64,000 bases of DNA from Morella rubra (Eukaryota > Streptophyta > Magnoliopsida > Fagales > Myricaceae), in contig CM025849.1 in the NCBI GenBank assembly GCA_003952965.2, positions 3,985,003 to 4,049,002 on the forward strand, written 5' to 3'. A program made the position numbers and the translations under genes. Position 1 is the stretch's first letter, and each line of letters opens with the position of its first letter. Positions 57,591-64,000 of this stretch are shown in pieces. The notes under the pieces were generated by a model. The model searched no databases. It had not been told where the DNA came from and worked only from the letters and a program-made list of their open reading frames with translations.

Positions 57591-57825
57591 CACAATTACA
57601 CGGTCTTGTCAAATTTGCAGAAATTCATTTCGGCCGCTTGAACGACACCGCACCGAAGATGTGGTTAGTGGAATGAGATATTGTTCTAAGCCAAGCCCGC
57701 CACAACGCGAGCTTTTAGAATCATAGTGGGGGTCCGCGGTCCCCATCCAAATAACCTAGTAGACAAGTTAGAAGAGTATTGTTGCGGGGACTGGGTTACG
57801 CCCACTCTAGTTCTCAACTGATCTC

Positions 57826-57833
57826 TATATAAG
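57826..57833 (+). promoter_or_regulatory. TATA box of the subtilase gene
   Basis: TATATAAG lies 43 bp before the ATG. With a start 25-32 bp downstream the 5' UTR would be only about 15-20 bases. Only 286 bp separate the ATG from the hAT element, so the private promoter is short. Confidence 0.55.
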
Positions 57834-57875
57834 CACCTCAACTTTTGCAATTGTGTTTCAAAACTATGCCCATCC

Positions 57876-60176
57876 ATGGCTTCTCATATTGCCTTCTATG
57901 TGTGCCTTATCTTTTTCTCTGTACTTCATCTGGCCTCCACCCTGACAGATTCTGACAACTATATCATTCACATGGACTTATCAGCAATGCCTAAAGCTTT
58001 TTCCGACCACCATAGCTGGTACTTGGCTACTCTTGCATCTGTGTTGGATAATTCTGAACTTAGTAGTACCACTGCTACAAGTTCGTCCACTTCTAAACTT
58101 ATCTACAGCTATACTCATGTTATGAAGGGTTTCGCTGCAAGCCTTTCTCCTTCTGAGCTTGAGGCCCTGAAAAGCTCTCCAGGTTATCTTTCTTCATTCC
58201 GGGACTTGCCCGTTAAAGCCGACACTACTCATTCCCCCCAATTTCTTGGGCTCAACTCAAATGCGGGCGCATGGCCAATGTCAAATTATGGGCAGGATGT
58301 CATAATTGGGGTGATTGATACAGGAATTTGGCCAGAAAGCAAAAGCTTTAATGACGACGGCATGCCCGAAATACCATTGAGGTGGAAAGGAGAATGTGAT
58401 GGTGGCGCGCAGTTCAACTCATCTTTGTGCAACAAGAAGCTCATTGGAGCTCGCTTCTTTAACAAAGGTCTAATCGCCAAAAATCCTAATGTGACAAAAA
58501 CCATAAGTAATTCCACGAGAGATACAGACGGACACGGGACCCACACTTCAAGCACAGCTACTGGGAACCATGTTGAAGGCGCATCCTTCTTCGGCTATGC
58601 CCCAGGAACAGCCAGAGGCACAGCTCCAAGGGCCAGGGTGGCCATGTACAAGGCTCTCTGGGACGAGGGTGGCATCGTATCCGATATTATTGCTGCCATT
58701 GATCAAGCATGTACCGACGGTGTAGATGTCATATCAATATCATTGGGCTTGGATGGGGTTCCCTTGTACGAAGACCCAATTGCCATAGCCACATTTGCAG
58801 CCATGGAGAAGGGTATTTTCGTCTCTACGTCATCCGGAAATCGAGGACCTTTCAATGCGACCCTACACAATGGCGTGCCATGGGTTCTAACCGTTGCTGC
58901 TGGTACCTTGGACCGTCACTTTGGCGGAATTGTTACTCTTGGCAATGGAGCTTCGGTCAAGGGCTCGTCGCTCTATCCGGGGAATTCATCTTCCAACCAA
59001 ACCGCAATAGTTTTCATGGGTGCTTGTGACAATTTGAAGGAACTGATGAAAATTGGGAAAAAGATTGTGCTGTGCCAAGACAAGAATGGATCCTTGAGTG
59101 ACCAACTGTATAATGTTAACCAAGCAAACGTGGCCGCCGGTGTCTTTATAACTAGCATCACTGACTTGGAGTTCTACATCCAAAGCCCGTTTCCAGCAAT
59201 TGTTTTAAATCCAAAGAACGGAGAAACAGTCAAAGACTACATCAAGATTAACTCCCAGCCAGAAGCAAAGCTGGAGTTCCGAAAGACGACTCTTCGAACC
59301 AAACCGGCACCAAGTGTTACTACCTACAGTTCTAGAGGACCATCTCCGAGCTGTCCATTTGTCTTGAAGCCTGACATAATGGCTCCTGGTGCATTAGTCT
59401 TAGCTTCCTGGCCCCCAAATGTTCCAGTGGCCGTGGTGGACTCGCAGCCACTATTTAGCAACTTCAATCTGTTGTCTGGTACATCCATGTCGTGCCCACA
59501 TGCAGCGGGGGTGGCCGCACTTATTAAGGCAGTGCACCCTGAATGGAGCCCCGCCGCCATCAGGTCAGCCATGATGACCACTTCGGACATAATGGACAAC
59601 ACATACGGCCCCATCAAAGACATTGCCCGTGGTGACATACCGGCTAGTCCTTTAGCCATGGGCGCTGGGCATATCAATCCGAACAAGGCAATAAACCCCG
59701 GGCTAATATACGACGCTAAATCAGAAGAGTACGTAAATCTTCTCTGTGCACTAAATTTCTCCAGGGAGCAAATTAGGACCATCACCCAATCGGCTTCGTA
59801 CAACTGTTCCACCTCGTCCTTGGATCTTAACTACCCTTCATTTATTGCATTCTTCAATGCGAATGTCTCAAATTTAGATTCGAAAACTACACAAGAATTC
59901 CATAGGACAGTTACCAACGTTGGACAGGGGAAGTCGACCTACGTTGCAAGCGTGACACCTATGAAAGGGGTTCAGGTCAGTGTGATGCCAGACAAATTAG
60001 TGTTCAAAGAGAAAAACGAGAATCAAGGTTTTAAACTGAGTATTGAAGGTCCACGACGGCTAACAGATCTCGTAGTTTTCGGTTTTCTCAGTTGGGTTGA
60101 TACTGCAGGAAAACACGTGGTCAGAAGCCCGATAGTGGCTACAAGAATAAGTTCGGATCTATTGCCGCATAGCTAA
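57876..60176 (+). CDS. Subtilisin-like serine protease, SBT1 type (SBT1.9-like), 766 aa, intact
   Basis: Secreted apoplastic endopeptidase of the plant subtilase family (S8). Single exon, as usual for SBT1 genes. Residues 1-22 form a signal peptide; about 28-113 an I9 inhibitor/prodomain (IIHMDLSAMPKAFSDHHSWY … YSYTHVMKGFAASL). The peptidase domain follows: Asp148 (DTGIWPESKSF), His220 (GHGTHTSSTATG), Asn322 of the oxyanion hole (SSGNRGP) and Ser537 ([11 protein letters not shown]). A PA-type insert lies at about 350-470 and an Fn3-like C-terminal domain at about 650-757. The length is normal and there are several N-glycosylation sites. This ATG is chosen because it opens the signal peptide and follows a TATA box. 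Paralogues in the window: pseudogene S1 (10846-12034) and scrap S0. Its target protein is unknown; the SBT1.9 assignment is from sequence feel, not a search. Confidence 0.95.
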   Translation: MASHIAFYVCLIFFSVLHLASTLTDSDNYIIHMDLSAMPKAFSDHHSWYLATLASVLDNSELSSTTATSSSTSKLIYSYTHVMKGFAASLSPSELEALKSSPGYLSSFRDLPVKADTTHSPQFLGLNSNAGAWPMSNYGQDVIIGVIDTGIWPESKSFNDDGMPEIPLRWKGECDGGAQFNSSLCNKKLIGARFFNKGLIAKNPNVTKTISNSTRDTDGHGTHTSSTATGNHVEGASFFGYAPGTARGTAPRARVAMYKALWDEGGIVSDIIAAIDQACTDGVDVISISLGLDGVPLYEDPIAIATFAAMEKGIFVSTSSGNRGPFNATLHNGVPWVLTVAAGTLDRHFGGIVTLGNGASVKGSSLYPGNSSSNQTAIVFMGACDNLKELMKIGKKIVLCQDKNGSLSDQLYNVNQANVAAGVFITSITDLEFYIQSPFPAIVLNPKNGETVKDYIKINSQPEAKLEFRKTTLRTKPAPSVTTYSSRGPSPSCPFVLKPDIMAPGALVLASWPPNVPVAVVDSQPLFSNFNLLSGTSMSCPHAAGVAALIKAVHPEWSPAAIRSAMMTTSDIMDNTYGPIKDIARGDIPASPLAMGAGHINPNKAINPGLIYDAKSEEYVNLLCALNFSREQIRTITQSASYNCSTSSLDLNYPSFIAFFNANVSNLDSKTTQEFHRTVTNVGQGKSTYVASVTPMKGVQVSVMPDKLVFKEKNENQGFKLSIEGPRRLTDLVVFGFLSWVDTAGKHVVRSPIVATRISSDLLPHS

Positions 60177-60211
60177 GTTGACTGCTCACCATCTGATCGC
60201 TCTCTCACCTA

Positions 60212-60217
60212 AATAAA
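60212..60217 (+). terminator. Poly(A) signal of the subtilase gene
   Basis: AATAAA about 36 bp after the stop codon. The same word is kept downstream of pseudogene S1 (around 12070). Confidence 0.5.
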
Positions 60218-60904
60218 AGCCATCCAAAGCCAAGCTAACCACTTGGTAAGGTGCAGCCAAAGAGAGAAGAAAACCCGGTTGGTGATGACACTTGCAGCAA
60301 TTGATGCAGCTAATTGGACAGCGGTTTGAGTGGTTGTTATGCAGTAGCTTGTTGTGTCGTACGTAAGCATATCCATTAGAACAAGAAATTGAAGCCTTGA
60401 GTGTATAATGTTAGAATTATTGCATACCTAAATTATGTGGGACAAATGAAGTACTGTAGCTACATGCATATGTAATGAGAAAATGACCAAATTCCGTGAC
60501 AGACAAAGAGTGCAGTAGGGATAACGAAAATAAGCTCATCTTCTTTGTTGCTTATGCCGACGGGTATATCTGGCAATATCAAGTTGTGTGGTTATAATTA
60601 ATACTCTACTGGTGGAAAAAATATATTATAAGCTCATCTTCTTTGTTGCTTAACTATAGTATCACGTTTGGTAAATTTTCTAGGCCTTTTTAAAGGCGAT
60701 ATTAATATTAGGTTATTTAGTTGGTCTGAAGTACTCATGGAATTAATTCCACAATAATGTAGCAATTTCTCGTTCAATGTAAAGAAAGATCGACAAACAG
60801 CTTGCAAAAATGGAAAAAAGAAACAAATGTCAGTAAGAACCAAAATACATTAAGGTTGTGGAATAAAGAAAGAAAGAGCAACTTGGGACCAACTTGATTT
60901 TGCT

Positions 60905-60953
60905 AGTATTAGAGTTTAGTTTTTTTTTTTCTAAATAGTATTAGAGTTTAGTT
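60905..60953. repeat. 17-bp direct repeat flanking a poly(T) filler
   Basis: AGTATTAGAGTTTAGTT occurs at 60905-60921 and 60937-60953, separated by TTTTTTTTTCTAAAT. F1 (17783-17799) has the word once, without the T-run. It looks like a target duplication around a retroposed poly(A) tail. Confidence 0.75.
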
Positions 60954-61306
60954 ATTGTCGGTTGGATTTGTTATTTATTTTTTGAGTTTTTTTTTATGTG
61001 TTTGTGAGTCTTGTTTGATTTTCTGGATGTAACACTCGGCGATAAATGAGAACTTAGATATATCATTCTCTTTCTTAAAAAACCGAAAAGTGGGTGCCAG
61101 CATTAACAATTCCATACGAAACACACGGCCATCATGTGCTTACAAGGGGAAACAGATTCCACGCAGAAATTATTGGAGTCATGATTGCGGATCTAAAGCC
61201 AAATTAAATAATTTTTATTTAGGATAGAGCAGCATGAAGATTAAGCTACATGCTGTGAGAATCCGAGGTAATTGCGTACGTACTTGATCAATAGGGTCAA
61301 CACGTA

Positions 61307-62335
61307 GTACTTGTGAAGCATCGATTCCCACAAAACTGGGGTAGCTAAGATATGGCTTTCGGTGGCCCCTCCGAACTATAGCCAGGCCCGCCCGTCACAT
61401 GGCCAGCCAGGCGTCTAAATGTTCACGAGACGAGAAAAGTATGCTGCCAAAATATATATATACGTGACAAATTAAGCAGCAGTGATAATAGTTCTGCTGG
61501 ACGTACAGTGTCAATTCTATTAGCTAGATGCGAAGTACCAACCGTGCCCCAAGTTCTGGTGTGTTTTCGGGGACTAGCTTAGCCAGTGCACTCATGGACA
61601 TTGGGCATATCATAGGCTCGTTTTCTTGCCCGTGCATGCATGCCCCCACCACCTCTTTGCCTCATCTCATTACAAGTTGTGGAGAATCAGCAACCCAGCT
61701 TGCTTAGACTTCTGAACAAAAACAAAAACGAGCAACTTTTCTGTGCTCTAGGGCGTTTAGTCCACGGCTGTTTCAACTACCCGGTGATGCGCATGATATA
61801 TATGAATCCCACTTCTGTGATTCCCTTGATCTATACTCAACGACGCCAAATTGTTCGTACAAGATCCGTATTGTGTTCTGTTCTCTGCACTTCACAGAAT
61901 AACGCGGAAAAGAAAAGAAATTTTCCTAATCGATTCATTGTGCCATCTTTTTTTTTTTTCTGTCAACGAGATTCCATATTCTGATCAGCTGGAAACTGAA
62001 AGACGTGGCTATTGGAACTTTCACATATGTTACGCAATAATGAATAATGATTCAAATGTTTGTGCGTTCCATCTCCATCATGGACCATGAAAATATAGTA
62101 CTCCTTTTCCAAGACGTGGGTAAAATGGAGGATCTTTCCTTTCTTGTCATCTTCCATTTCGGTGTGAACAGTGTCTGAAATCGTATAGCAGGCCGGCATG
62201 GAAACTTGCAGTCTTACAGAGAATTGGAAAATTTGTGGGGTCCTCCTCTTTAATTCTACTCATATCTCTTTCTTTTGCTCACACCCTATAACGATGAAAC
62301 TCCTCCGCTTTTAGGAGTCCCCAAACTACTATACA
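61307..62335. repeat. Upstream flank copy P3
   Basis: Collinear with P2 53985-55428 (GGTGGCCCCTCCGAAC, GCCCCAAGTTCTGG, TGCATGCATGCCCCC, CAAGACGTGGGTAAAAT). It lacks the insertions seen in P2 and so shows the empty sites. Homology ends soon after GGAGTCCCCAAACTACT (62313-62329), the word also found at 56536-56552. No gene follows, so the third unit lost its S copy or the duplication ended here. Confidence 0.8.
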
Positions 62336-64000
62336 AAAACATACATTCCTTTGGAGGTCCAGTAATACTATTTTTAAGCTGGAGGGTATTTTTGAATGGG
62401 CATTACTGAAAAGATAACAAAAATTCAATCCACGTTTGTGACTTTTCCAATCTTTTGTGGTCCTGGGATGCTTTTTTTTTTAATTTTAATTTGATATATT
62501 TTTGTTTCCTAAGCTCCCTGCAAGCCAGCATCAACATTATTCATTCTACTTGCTGGGTGACGTCTTATACACTCTAAAAAGAGAAACTGGTTAGCAGCCA
62601 AAAGAGCATTGTGTGGCGACAATGCCCCAACTCTCGCCGCCCAGGCTTTGTAGTGGGCTAAGGGTGCGCCCACTTGATCCTAGCACGCCTCCAGCGATTG
62701 CTTTCTTCAAAAGTTAGGCCACCTCACATTTGGCATTGGCAACCTACAAACCTAGCTTTGGCTCTTGGGAAGCCCTCTAAAATTCACCAAGTGCAAATTT
62801 CATCCCATATACTCTTCTCCAATTCCCTTGAACTTGGAGGCATTTTCTTACTAAGCTCGAATGTAATTTTCGCCTATCTGGTTACCTTGCCTTAAAAACA
62901 ATAACGAAACACAGAGCTACGTACAGACCTATTCCTCTACCTCTTGTGCGGGTAAATTGATAACTGATCCCAAACTGAGCTTCTTTTTTTCATTTTACGT
63001 TGAGCCCAGTTGGGTAGGTTCTGTATAATTTGAGGGGCCTAGACTAAAGAAATTGTTGGGTTCTCTCCTTTTTGTTCTAGGCGAATTTGTTTGGGTTCCC
63101 GTATGGGCCTCTATTACTTCTCAGAATATGTGGGGACTGGGCGATAGAGATGGAATCCAACGGACCATTTTCGTCGATGAACCCGTGGGGAGGGAACAAA
63201 AGTTACCAGTTGCGTTTCTTTTCGTGGCCTAAAGTCCTACAGGTCAGTCTTTGGGAGCCAGGCCCAGGGCCGGGGATAGGACAAAAGGCGAAATAGAAGA
63301 GCTGAGAACAGTGAGCTGAAAGGCTGCCTACTGGGTTCGCTCCATTGTTGGGCCAAAGCCTGCGTCCATAAATAAGTTTGAAGCTGGGAAAGTTTAGATA
63401 AGTTGCGAATGAATAATGATCAAGAAGACATAAATAAGCAAAATTCTACAGAAAGGGCAAAGAAAAACGAAGCATACAAGCGCAGCTACATAGATCTAAG
63501 ACGACACAAATTTTGTGACTACGCCTCGTTCGCATAAAGTTCAAAAAAGCAAAAAAAAAAAACACTCTGCACACAGATACACAACAAGTAACATTATCTG
63601 AGGATGTTGTGTACTTTTAGGAGATTGAAGACTGCACTGAGTAAATAAAATGTTTAAAGAAAAAAAAAATACACTTTACACCTTCTAACAATCACATATT
63701 TTCTAACTTGTATATGAAATTACCAAATTTCAGACATTGCTCATCAAAACTACCTATAGTTTTATACTATGTACCCTAAATTAAAATTTGGGATAAATAC
63801 ATTTTACATTTTCTAAAAATGTGAATCTTGACACTTTGCATCATAATCTATTATCTGTGTCACACCGCACCATCAACTATTAATTTCAAACACTTTACAC
63901 ATTCCATTAAAAATTTTCAGCAATTTAAATGAAAAAATAAAAAATAAATTGGTATGTGAAATGATAATATTTTGCCTATAATTTTTTTTGACTATCTAAG
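62336..64000. other. Unassigned right end of the window
   Basis: No gene recognised. 62600-62860 is less AT-rich but has no convincing coding on either strand. 63660-63920 contains scattered CACTTTACA/CACTTTGCAT words like those in the foldback MITE at 46067 and may be a diverged member of that family. Confidence 0.3.

Larger units (their letters stand above)
60180..61306. repeat. Downstream flank F2 (paralogue of F0 and F1)
   Basis: Collinear with 12035-12476 plus 17509 onward, including a poly(A) signal AATAAA at 60212-60217 about 36 bp after the stop. Ends at GTCAACACGTAG, joined to the P3 block (TACTTGTGAAGCATCG); the rest of F and about 2 kb of P seen between 8250 and 10615 are missing at this junction. 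Confidence 0.8.

Noticed and set aside
59324-59812. 162-codon open frame on the minus strand
   Set aside because: Shadow of the subtilase gene; the same antisense frame also appears over pseudogene S1. No independent coding evidence.
62674-62895. 73-codon ORF at the right end
   Set aside because: No similarity recognised and no supporting signals; composition alone is not enough.

Overview
This window is plant nuclear DNA, very probably from a eudicot with a repeat-rich genome. It is AT-rich, has intron-containing plant genes with GT..AG splice sites, carries a plant-type subtilase gene, and is packed with plant transposon families: SIRE-type Ty1-copia, Gypsy solo LTRs, L1-type LINEs, hAT, CACTA and MITEs. 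I cannot name the species. About 80% of the window is mobile-element sequence or its footprint.

Layout. Positions 1-1271 hold the last four exons of a receptor-like cytoplasmic kinase that starts upstream. From 1.3 to 7.7 kb there is non-genic DNA with a LINE 3' remnant (minus strand), a CACTA right end, a short MITE and a weak TIR element. From 7.7 kb to about 62.3 kb lies an old tandem duplication of a subtilase locus. Each unit ran upstream flank (P), single-exon subtilase gene (S), downstream flank (F). What survives is: S0 scrap + F0 (7738-8520), P1 + truncated pseudogene S1 + F1 (8543-12476 and 17509-19217), P2 (50949-55428), intact gene S2 (57876-60179) + F2 (to about 61306), and P3 (about 61307-62335). 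A 5.0-kb hAT element split F1, and a 31.7-kb nested copia element landed between F1 and P2.

The copia element (19218-50948, target duplication AGTAC) is a dead SIRE-type element with gag, protease, integrase, RT, RNase H and a downstream envelope-like ORF. A solo LTR splits integrase from RT. The pol-env spacer is expanded by about 20 kb through a tandem array of about 1.2-kb units (R1-R4). The array is itself invaded by a full-length L1 LINE (27228-36130), which in turn carries a 2.3-kb Gypsy solo LTR. Other insertions in the array are a 738-bp TIR element, a second solo LTR, a Gypsy LTR piece, a 5'-truncated antisense LINE and a foldback MITE. Nesting reaches four levels.

The only gene that looks functional from end to end is the SBT1-type subtilase at 57876-60176. 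All four catalytic residues are present, and TATA and poly(A) signals flank it. Its upstream region has been rebuilt by a hAT insertion ending 286 bp before the ATG and by a CACTA-type insertion further up.

Because P, S and F exist in two or three copies, many insertions can be read against an empty paralogous site in the same window. The most unusual signals are: a 17-site CGATCGATCG array phased at an average of 21.0 bp inside the CACTA element; an antisense fragment of U2 snRNA at the 5' end of the LINE insertion; two LTRs of one family carrying different palindromic repeats in the same slot; and poly(T) insertions bounded by target duplications.
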